Source of the DNA: Paracoccaceae bacterium | GTDB taxonomy: Bacteria > Pseudomonadota > Alphaproteobacteria > Rhodobacterales > Rhodobacteraceae | DNA length: 64,000 nt | NCBI GenBank assembly: GCA_009773375.1 | Contig: WRPH01000006.1 | Location: forward strand, 62,001-126,000 | Reading direction: 5' to 3' | Shown here: in pieces, positions 27,286 through 36,387 of the stretch | How the letters are laid out: the number at the start of each line of letters is the position of its first letter | How positions within the stretch are numbered: the stretch's first letter is position 1 | The notes under the pieces: model-generated | What the model was told of the DNA's origin: nothing | The model's input: the letters and a program-made list of their open reading frames with translations, nothing else | Database searches by the model: none | Made by a program: the position numbers and the translations under genes

Positions 27286-28205
27286 GCCGGGCTTCCCTTG
27301 GCAGGCAAAGGCAGCCGGATGCCCAGAACCCGGTGGATCGCCTCGGCAGGGCCAATGCTGTCCTGTGCCATGCAAAGCCGCACCTCGCGCAGCTTGGCAT
27401 CGACCAGAAAGCGATACCAGAAGCCTTGCAGGATATGGAACGCAGCCCCTTCGAACCCATCCAGAAAGCCAAGCCTGATCACATAACGATACAAGAAATA
27501 GACCGCTGCCCGAAGCCCGCCGGGCATTCGCGCATAGACCTTTTCCTTGATCCAGCGCTTGACCCCTGCCTGCTGCCCGCTGCGGATATCAGCCACGCTT
27601 TCCATCGGCAGAAACCCGTATTCAAGGTTCAGCATGTCGATCACTTCGCGGCTGGCATAGGCGTTGTGCTTGTCGGTCCACCAGCCCAGCGGGTTGGTAT
27701 TGTCGTCCAGAATCTCGCCACGAAACTCGGCAGTGGGACCGGACACGAGGATATGCTCATCCATCCAGCGGTTTTCGCAGCGCCCCTGCCCGTGGCGGAA
27801 TAGCCGGAGCACCCGGATCGGAAACACGCCGCCATGCCGGATCGGGCGCCGCAGAAAGGTCATCCGGCGCGAGACATGCGCCCCGACGACCGTGGCGGGC
27901 AGCCCGGGCAGACGGATTGCGATTTCCGCCTGCAGTTCGGGGCTGACGATTTCGTCGGCATCCAACCGCAGCACCCAGTCTGCCGGTTCGGGCAGATGGT
28001 CCAGCGCCCAGTTGAACTGCGCCGCATAGTTGATCCAAGGATTCTGCAGCACGGTGGCACCCAAGGCCGCCGCAATGGCTCTGGTGTCATCGGTAGATCC
28101 GCTGTCTACCACGACGATGCGCTCGGCCACGGCCTGCACGCTCTGGATGGCACGCGCAATGTGGCGGGCCTCGTTCATGGTCAGGATCACAACGGTCAGC
28201 GACAT
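27282..28205 (-). CDS. Glycosyltransferase family 2 (WaaE/KdtX-like)
   Basis: GT2 transferase of 307 residues. It begins SLTVVILTMNEARHIARAI, with VVVDSGSTDDT, then the metal-binding RLDADE near residue 85. The overall arrangement, including a C-terminal segment with membrane-associated helices, resembles WaaE/KdtX-type beta-glucosyltransferases. ATG 28205 touches the upstream stop; a GTG at 28208 is also possible. EPS operon member. Confidence 0.9.
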   Translation of the reverse strand: MSLTVVILTMNEARHIARAIQSVQAVAERIVVVDSGSTDDTRAIAAALGATVLQNPWINYAAQFNWALDHLPEPADWVLRLDADEIVSPELQAEIAIRLPGLPATVVGAHVSRRMTFLRRPIRHGGVFPIRVLRLFRHGQGRCENRWMDEHILVSGPTAEFRGEILDDNTNPLGWWTDKHNAYASREVIDMLNLEYGFLPMESVADIRSGQQAGVKRWIKEKVYARMPGGLRAAVYFLYRYVIRLGFLDGFEGAAFHILQGFWYRFLVDAKLREVRLCMAQDSIGPAEAIHRVLGIRLPLPAKGSPA

Positions 28206-29431
28206 CACAAACTCCGGGCTGGTTGCGCGCGGCGGCGCGGGGACAGGTGGTCAAGATCGGGCAGCACATCGGCGGGCGGCGCCCCTCCGTCCAACAACCA
28301 GCGATAGACGGCCATTTGCCGTCGGGTGACGGCAGGCCAGGAAAACCGACGCTCCACCAGACGACGGCCACGTTCTCCGATGGTGGCAAGGTCAGTCCGG
28401 CGCAGATGGGTATCCAGCGCGCGGGCCAGCGCATCGCCGTCGGGGGTGACCTCGATCGCGGCGCCGGCGGCGACCCCTTCCGGCAGGTTGCAGGCCGCCG
28501 ACATGAACACGGGGCAGGCATGGCTCCAGGCCTCCAGCACGGCCACGGGCAGTCCCTCGGAATGCGACGCCAGGATGAAGGCCGAGGCCCCGCGCAACGC
28601 CGCCTCTTTCGCAGCACCGAACAAGGGGCCGGCAAAATGCACATCGCCCGAAGCGAGAAGGCGGGTAGCCAGATCCTGTAGCGGCGCAAGGTGCCCGCCA
28701 TCATCCCAACCCGCGATCACCAACCGCCACGCATCGCGCAGCGCCGGGTCAAGCCGCGACCAGGCGACGATGGTTTCGGCCAACCCCTTCTTCGGGTGGA
28801 TGCGACCCAGAAACAACACCACTTTGCGCCCGTCTGCCGCGTCTGCTGTGCCTGCCGCATGCGTTGCCGCGCTGCCCAGATCGGGCAAGGCCACGCCGTT
28901 GGGGATCACCGCAATCGGCCCGGTCACGCCATAAGCGCGAGCTGCCTTGGCCTCCGCATCGTTCAAAGCGTGCAGGCAACTGGCACCTGCCAGATTGGCC
29001 CGCTCGAACGCCAGCCCGGCCAGCCGCTTTTTCCAGGCGCTGTTCGACAGCGCCCAAGGGTCCAGCATCCCATGTGGCGAAATCAGACTGGGCCGCTGCG
29101 TGCGCTTGCGCCAAGCCACCATGACCAGCGAGGGCGGCAGCCAGAGCCCGTGCAGGTGCAACACATCCGGTTCCTGGGCCAGCACCGCCTCCAACAAGGC
29201 CGCAGGGCAGCGCAGCGGCAGCCGATGCCGCAGTGGCACCGTCACCGCAGCGATGCGCGGATCTGTTGGCCAGTCTTCCCGCGAAAACGCGTCTTCCAGC
29301 CCTGCCAGCGACACGGTTGCGCCCGCATCGGAGAGCGATCTGGCCGCTCCCAGCACCGCCGCCTGTACCCCGCCCCCCTCACGCGATAGTGAGGCGGACA
29401 GCATGGTGATCCGCATGTCTTCGCCAATCAT
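28205..29431 (-). CDS. Glycosyltransferase family 4
   Basis: GT-B retaining glycosyltransferase of 408 residues. The N-terminal Rossmann half has the acceptor-site loop SREGGGVQAAV. The C-terminal donor half has VVLFLGRIHPKKGL and the EX7E-type region in SEGLPVAVLEAWSHACPVF. The preceding SPHGMLDPWAL is typical of WcaI/WbaZ-like enzymes. ATG 29431 overlaps the next upstream stop by 4 bases. Confidence 0.92.
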   Translation of the reverse strand: MIGEDMRITMLSASLSREGGGVQAAVLGAARSLSDAGATVSLAGLEDAFSREDWPTDPRIAAVTVPLRHRLPLRCPAALLEAVLAQEPDVLHLHGLWLPPSLVMVAWRKRTQRPSLISPHGMLDPWALSNSAWKKRLAGLAFERANLAGASCLHALNDAEAKAARAYGVTGPIAVIPNGVALPDLGSAATHAAGTADAADGRKVVLFLGRIHPKKGLAETIVAWSRLDPALRDAWRLVIAGWDDGGHLAPLQDLATRLLASGDVHFAGPLFGAAKEAALRGASAFILASHSEGLPVAVLEAWSHACPVFMSAACNLPEGVAAGAAIEVTPDGDALARALDTHLRRTDLATIGERGRRLVERRFSWPAVTRRQMAVYRWLLDGGAPPADVLPDLDHLSPRRRAQPARSL

Positions 29432-30660
29432 GCGACCGTCTCCACCGGGCGCTGCCCGATCCGGCGAAACAGCATCCTGTCCGCCAAACCCGGCCGACGA
29501 AGTGGTACCGTCCCGGCGATGGCCGCGGCCGCAATCATGCCGTCGGCAAACCGTTCCGGGCCCCAGTCGGCCACGATGGCGCGGCTCCGGGCCCCCATGG
29601 CCATTCGCGTCTCGGGGGCGAGCCGCATCAGTTCCGTCAGCGCCGCCGTGATCGAGCCGGTGTCACCCGGTGTGCACAGCCAGCCATTCTGCCCCGGCAC
29701 CAGCAGTTCCGGCGCGGCCCCGATGGTGGAAGATAGCACAAGCGGCAGCCCCGCCGCCGCCGCCTCGTTGACGACAAGGCCCCATTGTTCCGTCAGCGCG
29801 ACGTGGGCGAACCCCTCGGCCAGCCCATACAGGGCTGGCATTGCGTCATAGCCCTGAAACCCTGGCAGATAGACGTGATCAGTAAGCCCTAGACCGTGGA
29901 TCGCGGCAATGATCGCCGACCGCTCATCGCCATCGCCCACGATGAGAAGCCCGACCTCCTGCCCGCTTTCGGCTCGCGCCCGCCCGAAGGCCTCTACCAG
30001 CCGGACAAAATTCTTCTTGGCGACGAAACGTCCGGTTGCCATGATATACCTTGCCGGCAAGCGCAGTTCCGCGCGCAGGCGTGGCGCGTCGGCCCGAGCC
30101 GCGCGGGCGCCCTCTGCGAAATGCGCGTTGTCGATCACGTCATAGCCCGTCACGACGCGGGTGCCCGCAAAGCCCAGATCTTCCAGATAGGCGCGATGGG
30201 TCCGCCCCGCGACCAGCGCCGCATCGCAATAGCGCAGCACCCGAGACTTGAGCGCCTCGCGCCAGCGCTGGCGGCTGGCATCATGCGCCTGACTGTCGGA
30301 CATGACGATGACCCGACGCCCGCGCGCCTTTGCCCATTGCAGCGCCGCATAGCTTTCCGGCGAAGCCCAGCCCGCAATTGCCACGGCATCGGGGGCGATC
30401 CGGTCCAGTGTCTCTGTGATGCGCAGCTGCAGGGTGCCGCTTTCCGCCGCCGCGCGATAGCTGGCAAGATCGGGATACAGCCGCTCTGCCCGATAGCCGG
30501 GGCTGGCACGTTCCGCGAGAAACCCCGCAAAACTGCCCTCATCCGCGACGGCCAGCACCTCCAGCTGCCCGAGACGGCGACCAAGCGCAGCAAAGCGGGC
30601 ATCGTGATAGGCGGCGATCTCGCGGGTCAGTACAACCAGACGCGGGGGATGGATGGTCAT
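29428..30660 (-). CDS. Glycosyltransferase family 4
   Basis: GT-B enzyme of 410 residues. The donor half contains IMATGRFVAKKNFVRLVEAF, then VYLPGFQGYDAMPALYG and EQWGLVVNEAAAAGLPLVL, the conserved Glu pair. The N-terminal half is less typical of GT4 but folds in the same order. ATG 30660 is coupled by ATGA to the acetyltransferase upstream in the operon. Sugar specificity is not readable. Confidence 0.92.
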   Translation of the reverse strand: MTIHPPRLVVLTREIAAYHDARFAALGRRLGQLEVLAVADEGSFAGFLAERASPGYRAERLYPDLASYRAAAESGTLQLRITETLDRIAPDAVAIAGWASPESYAALQWAKARGRRVIVMSDSQAHDASRQRWREALKSRVLRYCDAALVAGRTHRAYLEDLGFAGTRVVTGYDVIDNAHFAEGARAARADAPRLRAELRLPARYIMATGRFVAKKNFVRLVEAFGRARAESGQEVGLLIVGDGDERSAIIAAIHGLGLTDHVYLPGFQGYDAMPALYGLAEGFAHVALTEQWGLVVNEAAAAGLPLVLSSTIGAAPELLVPGQNGWLCTPGDTGSITAALTELMRLAPETRMAMGARSRAIVADWGPERFADGMIAAAAIAGTVPLRRPGLADRMLFRRIGQRPVETVA

Positions 30661-31232
30661 GTTCGCTCCTCGATCTTGCGGCGAATCCGGGCAGGCGCCC
30701 CGGCGATCAGCACCCCGTCGGGGAAAGTGCCATGCACCACACTGTTGGCCCCGACGATGCAGTTCGCCCCGATCCGGGTGCCGGGGCCGATGAACACGCC
30801 GCGACCGATCCAGCAGTTTTCACCGATCTCGACCGGAGCGATGTCATAGCCTTGACCCAGCACGCCGAAGCCAGGACGGAAGCGGTGTTGCTGATCGCGG
30901 ATCGAGACATATTCGCCAATCGCCACCCGATCACCGATGCGGATGCTGTCTGATGCGACCAGCGTACAGCCGGTGTTAAGCGCCACATCCGCGCCCAGCA
31001 CGATTTCGGCGGTGCGGGCCACATTGATCGTCACACCGTCGCCCAGACTGCAACGCGGCCCCAGCGTCAGACGGCAGGGCACATAGGCAAAACAAAGTCG
31101 CCCATAGATGCGAGTGCTGCGCGGCGCGGCGCGGTGCCAAATGAACACAGTCAGTTGGTAGCGCAGCAGCCTCAGGGCAACTGAAAGTCGCCTCAGAACG
31201 GCAAACAGAACGAACGCCGCGCTTGAAATCAT
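30657..31232 (-). CDS. Hexapeptide-repeat acyltransferase
   Basis: Left-handed beta-helix acyltransferase of 191 residues with a hydrophobic N-terminal helix (about residues 3-30) that may anchor it to the membrane. Hexapeptide turns run from CSLGDGVTIN through ENCWIGRGVFIGPGTRIGANCIVG, and the catalytic His region is SIRDQQHRF. ATG 31232 begins after an unrelated upstream frame and overlaps the polymerase stop by ATGA. It probably modifies a sugar or a lipid-linked intermediate of the EPS. Confidence 0.87.
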   Translation of the reverse strand: MISSAAFVLFAVLRRLSVALRLLRYQLTVFIWHRAAPRSTRIYGRLCFAYVPCRLTLGPRCSLGDGVTINVARTAEIVLGADVALNTGCTLVASDSIRIGDRVAIGEYVSIRDQQHRFRPGFGVLGQGYDIAPVEIGENCWIGRGVFIGPGTRIGANCIVGANSVVHGTFPDGVLIAGAPARIRRKIEERT

Positions 31233-32527
31233 GGCCGCACCTGAAGGCGTCGGCCTGCAGTGCCGAGGCGCAAGCGCCCCAACCTGCGCCCTACCCAAGC
31301 CGCACCGAACAGCAGCGGCATGGTCACCAAAAGCGAAGTATGGTGATGGGTCACCGACACCAACGACAGCGCTACCTGCCCGACATAGAGCGCCTGCGCC
31401 CAAACGTCGCCAGCAAGCCCGGCGTTGTAGAGCCGCCGCATGAGATGGGAAATCAGGAAGAAGTAGCCCGCGCCGAGTAGACCGAAGTCATCATAGGCAC
31501 TGCCAATTCCTGTCTGCGTGGTGCCAAGCTGAAAACTGAAGCCGAAGCGGCCTTCGATCTCGTCATAGATCCCGGTATTGTTGCCATTCTTGCCAACGCC
31601 ACTTGCAAGGAACAGCGATTGCTTGACTTCAGCTCCGACAATCTGACCGGGCACATATTGTGTGACAAATCGGTTCCATGTCCCAGCGCCAAGGCCAAGT
31701 CCGCCGGAATCCGCACGCAGAGCGATAATATAGGTCGCATTCAGGAGATCCGGCGCATCGCCGATACCACGCTCCATTTCGGCTTTCACGTCAATGCGCT
31801 GCCAGAGCACTGGGCTGAACAGGCTGGGTCTCTGTCCCGTTTCCAGCTCGATTGCAGCCGAAGCTCCTCTCAACGGTCCGATAACATAGACCACCACGGC
31901 AAACGCCATTGCCGCTGCAGCCAGAAGACCAAGAGGAATGCGGATACGGCGCCCAAGCCAGAGCCCACACATGATGGTCGCGAGAAATCCCATGATTTCG
32001 GTGCGGCGCAACCCCACAAGCGCAAGCGGCACTGCAATGCCGAGATTGGCCAGCAACAGCAATCCAAACAGAAGCGAGGGCTGTCGCAGAAATACAATCA
32101 GAGAAAGCGCCAGCGCGAGATACCGGATCGAGGCAAAGAAAGCGACAATCGTAATCGGGCCTGACCATTGCGAGACATCGACCATATCAAGGGCCATCGT
32201 GCTGACCCGCAGATTTAATGCAACACTGAGCGCGGTCAGCGCCAACACCGGGATCGTCATCTGACCCACCGGCGCGGGACGCGGGTGACGGGGCGCAGGC
32301 GCGGCGTACCATCCCAGCCAAGAGCTGGCGAGACAGAGAAATGACATCAGGGCAAGGCCGGTTCGGCCGGACTGAGGCAGCAGATCGTCGGCAAGCACGG
32401 TATTGAGCTGGGGGAGCACCCACGCCGCGAACAGCCCAGCATGAAGCACCGGCAACCGGACGTAGCCTGCCGGCTGGCGCAGCCCATGATACAGGATCGC
32501 ACAGCAGAGAAGCGCCAGCGGGATCAT
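31229..32527 (-). CDS. Wzy-like O-antigen/EPS polymerase
   Basis: Polytopic membrane protein of 432 residues with about eleven TM segments and a large periplasmic loop in the second half (about residues 245-340), the layout of Wzy polymerases and O-antigen ligases. Sequence conservation in this family is poor, so the call rests on topology, size and position between a glycosyltransferase and other EPS genes, next to wzx. It would link repeat units exported by Wzx. ATG 32527 is coupled to the upstream GT4 gene by ATGA. Confidence 0.75.
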   Translation of the reverse strand: MIPLALLCCAILYHGLRQPAGYVRLPVLHAGLFAAWVLPQLNTVLADDLLPQSGRTGLALMSFLCLASSWLGWYAAPAPRHPRPAPVGQMTIPVLALTALSVALNLRVSTMALDMVDVSQWSGPITIVAFFASIRYLALALSLIVFLRQPSLLFGLLLLANLGIAVPLALVGLRRTEIMGFLATIMCGLWLGRRIRIPLGLLAAAAMAFAVVVYVIGPLRGASAAIELETGQRPSLFSPVLWQRIDVKAEMERGIGDAPDLLNATYIIALRADSGGLGLGAGTWNRFVTQYVPGQIVGAEVKQSLFLASGVGKNGNNTGIYDEIEGRFGFSFQLGTTQTGIGSAYDDFGLLGAGYFFLISHLMRRLYNAGLAGDVWAQALYVGQVALSLVSVTHHHTSLLVTMPLLFGAAWVGRRLGRLRLGTAGRRLQVRP

Positions 32528-33780
32528 CCGACCACCTGTGCCCCGGCGCCGAACAGCGCACCGTGCAGCCGATCCTGGTAACGCGACCAAATGAAATCCA
32601 TAGCAGCGAGGCGCGCGGCATATGCCATACGGTCGCGCAGGTCCCGATCCCGGATGATCCGTTCGATGGCCTCGGCCAGCGCTTCGGCATTTCGGGCTGG
32701 CACGATGCAGCCGTCAATGCCATCGCGCACCACAGAGCCGGATTCGACCGTGGTGATCACCGGGATGCCGCAGCCCATGGCCTCATAGGTCACCCCCGCC
32801 GAACCCTCGGCCAGCGAGGGCAGCGTAAAGACATCCGCCCGGGCGAATTCGGCCATCATCTGTGGCCCGGCCAGCTTTCCAAGAAAGGTCAGCGCACCAC
32901 ATTCGGGTCGGTTGCGCAGATGGTCGTCAACCCCGCCGGCGACCACGATCTCGCAGAGGGTTTTGCGGTCACGCAGGATGCGCGCCGCTTCGGCCAACAC
33001 ATGAATGCCCTTGCGCAGGCCGACGCCGCCAGCAAACAACACGCGTCCGGGTTCTGGCCGGTTTTCAACGGCAAACCATTTGGGGTTTACCGCATAGGGC
33101 ACCAGACGGGTGCGGGCAGCGGCAATGCCGAAATTCTGGATCAGATCCTGTTGTACAAAAACCGAAGGGCAGAAGAACAGGTCGGACGCCGCTTCCATAC
33201 GCGTCATGGGGCGTTGCCAGTCGGGGCCTTCCGCCAGGATCTGTCCGTAATAAAGCGTTGGCGGCTCCCAGTCGGGAAAGCTGGCCTGTTCACGGCGGAC
33301 GATTTCCTCGGTCGAGGGAGCAATATTGATGTCCGTTGCCACAAGCAGTCCGGCATCGCGGGCGGCGCATTGCAGGGGAATAGCCTCGCCAAACTGGCTC
33401 AACAGATGTGTGGCGCCGTGAAATCCCAACCGGCACATGCGCCGGGCCGCAGCATCATGTGCTGCGCGGACCTTACGCAAACGCGCCAAGGGATCACCAA
33501 CGCGCAGCGCGGCGCGCATCTCGATCATCCAGCTTGCAAAGGTCGTCGTTTTGCAGCGCACATTTTCGGGCGGGCGGCGATTGGTCAGATCCATATGCAA
33601 CCGCTTGCCAGTCAGCATCGCAACTGCCGGGGCCATCCTGCCAGCCCCTGCACCTGCACAAATGTCGGTGTAGAACTGCGCCAGCCTGTAACGGTTGGCA
33701 ATCGCATGTGGAACGGCATATTGCCGTCGTCCGCCGAATTGCACGACCAGCGCGGTTTTCGCTTTCACAGCATCAGTCAT
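32524..33780 (-). CDS. Glycosyltransferase family 4
   Basis: GT-B enzyme of 418 residues. The donor half has RVLFAGGVGLRKGIHVLAEA, FLGKL, and EGSAGVTYEAMGCGIPVI with the conserved Glu pair. The N-terminal half (VVQFGGRRQYAVPHAIA) is long and carries a Cys-rich helix region. It resembles the WbuB-like/CapM group within EPS loci. Start 33780 overlaps the flippase stop by ATGA. EPS operon member. Confidence 0.92.
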   Translation of the reverse strand: MTDAVKAKTALVVQFGGRRQYAVPHAIANRYRLAQFYTDICAGAGAGRMAPAVAMLTGKRLHMDLTNRRPPENVRCKTTTFASWMIEMRAALRVGDPLARLRKVRAAHDAAARRMCRLGFHGATHLLSQFGEAIPLQCAARDAGLLVATDINIAPSTEEIVRREQASFPDWEPPTLYYGQILAEGPDWQRPMTRMEAASDLFFCPSVFVQQDLIQNFGIAAARTRLVPYAVNPKWFAVENRPEPGRVLFAGGVGLRKGIHVLAEAARILRDRKTLCEIVVAGGVDDHLRNRPECGALTFLGKLAGPQMMAEFARADVFTLPSLAEGSAGVTYEAMGCGIPVITTVESGSVVRDGIDGCIVPARNAEALAEAIERIIRDRDLRDRMAYAARLAAMDFIWSRYQDRLHGALFGAGAQVVG

Positions 33781-35135
33781 GCAGATCCCCTGTCACAGGA
33801 AGCAGCTTCCGCTCTGGTATTACGGCGCCCGTAAATCAGCCGAATCGACAGCAGCGCAAGCAGCACAGAAAATCCCAGCCGCCCGGCCCCGGCACCGGCT
33901 TCGCCAAAGAACAGTGGCCCCGCCACCGCCGCGCCGACAAAGGCTGCAAACGCCGCAAGGTTCAGCCAGAAGAACCGCGCAGCCCCCCAGCGCAACTGGA
34001 TCAGCGGCTCCAGCGCGAATGTCACGGTGCCCACCGCCATGCCTGCGGAAATCAGCATCATGTTGGGCAATGCGGCGGCATAAGCGGGCCCGAAAAACAG
34101 CGTCAGGATCTCGCGGCCAAACAGCCCCAGAAGGAGCAGCGCAGGCACGGCGATCAGCGCGGCCAATCTGGCCAACCGAGCCGCCAGATGCGCCGCCGTG
34201 TCAAAATGCCCGCTGGCAATCAGATGCCCCATTTCCGGATAGACCGATTGCCGCCCCGCCTCGGCAAAGCGGGCAAAGACCGACGCGAAACGGTAAGCCA
34301 CGCCAAACAGCGCCCCCGCCGCCGGGCCAAGCAGACTGCCAACGATCAGAAACTCGCCCTTGTTCTGAAAGGCGTTGAGCGTGGTCACCCCGCTGGACCC
34401 GATGGCAAAGCGCAGCATGGCGAGCGGCGCATAGTCCGCCCCGTCGGGCCGTTCGGTCAGTGTGGCGGCAACGCGGCGCATACGCAGCCAGCCCATGAGG
34501 GTCAACAAGACCGGGCCAATGGCCGTGACCACCGGGATCGTCAAAAGATACGACTCGATTCCCGCACCGGACCAGTACAGCACCGCGGCGTTGAGGCAGA
34601 GCAAAACAGCCGACATCACTTCGACCCACACCACCACGCCAAAGCGATTGCACAGGCGCAGCATCCCGATGCTGCTGCCCGAAAAGCTTAGCCCCAGCGT
34701 CAGCGCATAAAACGCCCCCAACTGCCCCGTCGTTTCGGATAGCCCAACCCAATGCGGCGCCACCAGAAAAAGCGCCAGGACCGCAGAGGCAGCACAGGCC
34801 GCCGTAAGCACATCCAGAAGGAAGCCAAAGCGCCAGATCGCGCGCAGGCCCGGCCCGTCCCCGGCAGCAATCGCCGCCGCGCCGAACTTGATCACCATCC
34901 GCCAGTTCTGAAAGCTGCAGATGGCCAAAGCCATCTCGCCAGTGGCCTGCACAAGGAACAGCACGCCCAGTTGCTCGGGCCCGAGCGCGCGCGTATTGAG
35001 CGTCAACGCCAGAAACCCGAGCAGAGTGCCCATGGCCTGACCGGCGATCACCGCGCCAAAGTTGCGCGCCGCCCGGCCCAGCACGCCCTGTGCCGCCAGC
35101 CCGAACCTGGCATCAATCCAGCGGTCAGAGCGCAT
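33777..35135 (-). CDS. Wzx-type polysaccharide flippase (MATE/MOP superfamily)
   Basis: Membrane protein of 452 residues with about twelve to fourteen TM segments in the pattern of lipopolysaccharide/EPS flippases (RfbX/MVF group). The N-terminal segment has QAMGTLLGFLALTLNTRALGPEQLG, typical of the family's first two helices. It moves undecaprenyl-linked repeat units to the periplasm. ATG 35135 is used because the frame upstream lies inside the sulfotransferase gene. It overlaps the sulfotransferase 3' end by 11 bases, close enough for translational coupling. Confidence 0.87.
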   Translation of the reverse strand: MRSDRWIDARFGLAAQGVLGRAARNFGAVIAGQAMGTLLGFLALTLNTRALGPEQLGVLFLVQATGEMALAICSFQNWRMVIKFGAAAIAAGDGPGLRAIWRFGFLLDVLTAACAASAVLALFLVAPHWVGLSETTGQLGAFYALTLGLSFSGSSIGMLRLCNRFGVVVWVEVMSAVLLCLNAAVLYWSGAGIESYLLTIPVVTAIGPVLLTLMGWLRMRRVAATLTERPDGADYAPLAMLRFAIGSSGVTTLNAFQNKGEFLIVGSLLGPAAGALFGVAYRFASVFARFAEAGRQSVYPEMGHLIASGHFDTAAHLAARLARLAALIAVPALLLLGLFGREILTLFFGPAYAAALPNMMLISAGMAVGTVTFALEPLIQLRWGAARFFWLNLAAFAAFVGAAVAGPLFFGEAGAGAGRLGFSVLLALLSIRLIYGRRNTRAEAASCDRGSA

Positions 35136-36021
35136 TGTAACCCAATTGCTGATGCCGCGAGCCGAGGCGTTCGTGCAGGATGTCCTTCTGGGCCCGTAAA
35201 AAACCGCGCCAGGTTCCGATGCTTGGGGCGAAGGCAAATGTCCCGCGGGCGATCGGATCTTCGATGCCAAAGTTGTGCTGCCCGGCCCACGGAGTCAGCA
35301 CTGCGGGTTCCCATGGTTCGTTCAGATGCTGGAACAGCCGCCGCAAAACCTCTTCAGGTTTGGTCGTCAGCTCTTCGTAGCGCAGAACATGCGCACGGCC
35401 AGTGGCGATAAAATCCGCCAGCTTGCCGAAGTAATCTTCGATGTAGCACACCGTGTTTTCGAATAGGTCCGTCTCCGCCTCGGGCCGACCGCCATAAAGC
35501 TCGATGAACCAGTTGCGCCCATGAATCGACGCGGCAACATCGAACGGGTCGCGCAGGATCACCACCCATTGCGTCCCGGCCGGGACGAGATTGATGATTT
35601 CGGGCCACCGCTTGACATAGCCGGGTGTCTTGTCTGCCCAACGAGGCTTACCCTGCGCCGTGCGGAAGGCCTCGTGAAATTGCAGGGCTGCGGCGCTGAT
35701 CGTCGTATCGACGGCGTCTGGCCCCACAATGCTGCCCAAACCTTCGCGCGATTGTGGATGTCGCATCATATCCAGGAAATGCGCCAGAAAGAAGCTTTCG
35801 GGCGGACAGGCGATACTGGGATGCGAATTGAGGATGCGCCGCAGCAGCGTTGTGCCCGACCGGTGGCACGCCATGACCATGATCGGATTTTTGCAAGCTT
35901 CCTGCGCATCACGCAGCACGACTGTTTTCTGGACCTGCAACCGCGGCGCTGACACGGCGGCGCGAAGACGCCGGTATCGGCTGCGCAAGCTTCTGAGATT
36001 CAATGTCAATGGTTCACCCAT
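35125..36021 (-). CDS. Sulfotransferase family protein
   Basis: PAPS-dependent sulfotransferase of 298 residues. The 5'-phosphosulfate loop reads MACHRSGTTLLRRIL near residue 50, and the 3'-phosphate motif VVILRDPFDVAAS lies near residue 155. Both are complete. As first gene of the 12-gene EPS operon it probably sulfates a sugar of the polymer, though some members act on other carbohydrates or lipids. Start ATG 36021, with a GAAAGGAG ribosome site upstream. Sulfation of the EPS is inferred from position. Confidence 0.9.
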   Translation of the reverse strand: MGEPLTLNLRSLRSRYRRLRAAVSAPRLQVQKTVVLRDAQEACKNPIMVMACHRSGTTLLRRILNSHPSIACPPESFFLAHFLDMMRHPQSREGLGSIVGPDAVDTTISAAALQFHEAFRTAQGKPRWADKTPGYVKRWPEIINLVPAGTQWVVILRDPFDVAASIHGRNWFIELYGGRPEAETDLFENTVCYIEDYFGKLADFIATGRAHVLRYEELTTKPEEVLRRLFQHLNEPWEPAVLTPWAGQHNFGIEDPIARGTFAFAPSIGTWRGFLRAQKDILHERLGSRHQQLGYNAL

Positions 36022-36387
36022 GAAAGGAGTTTATGGCGTACAGCACCCGGCATATTGCGGTGGTACAATCAAAGGCCGTGGCGGGCGTGCGCCCTGTCAA
36101 CTCCTCGCATTTTCTTATAATCCGAAGTGATCTGATAAATTACAGATCAACTTTGGCGGCGTGACTAACAGCCATGCCACATCACCACAATTCGATCTGA
36201 AGACCATGAAAGTATCTAAGGATACACCATACACCCCTTTGATAGCCGGGATCGGAAAGCCTTCAAGCCTGACCGCAACAAATGATCACGGTGCGATCGC
36301 AAGAGACATGTCGCGCCAGATATTCGGCATTGCATATACATGGCGGGGAATGGGAAAACTTATTCGAATTATGGCAGCGAGGTATCC
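36022..36387. promoter_or_regulatory. Divergent control region of the two EPS operons
   Basis: A 366-base gap between the minus-strand operon and the plus-strand gene at 36388, AT-richer than its surroundings. It holds a TATAAT at 36116-36121 (plus strand) and a perfect inverted repeat GATCTG-ATAAATTA-CAGATC at 36129-36148, the spacing expected of a dimeric regulator site. No -35 box with good match is seen at standard spacing, so the promoter is unassigned. Confidence 0.5.
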
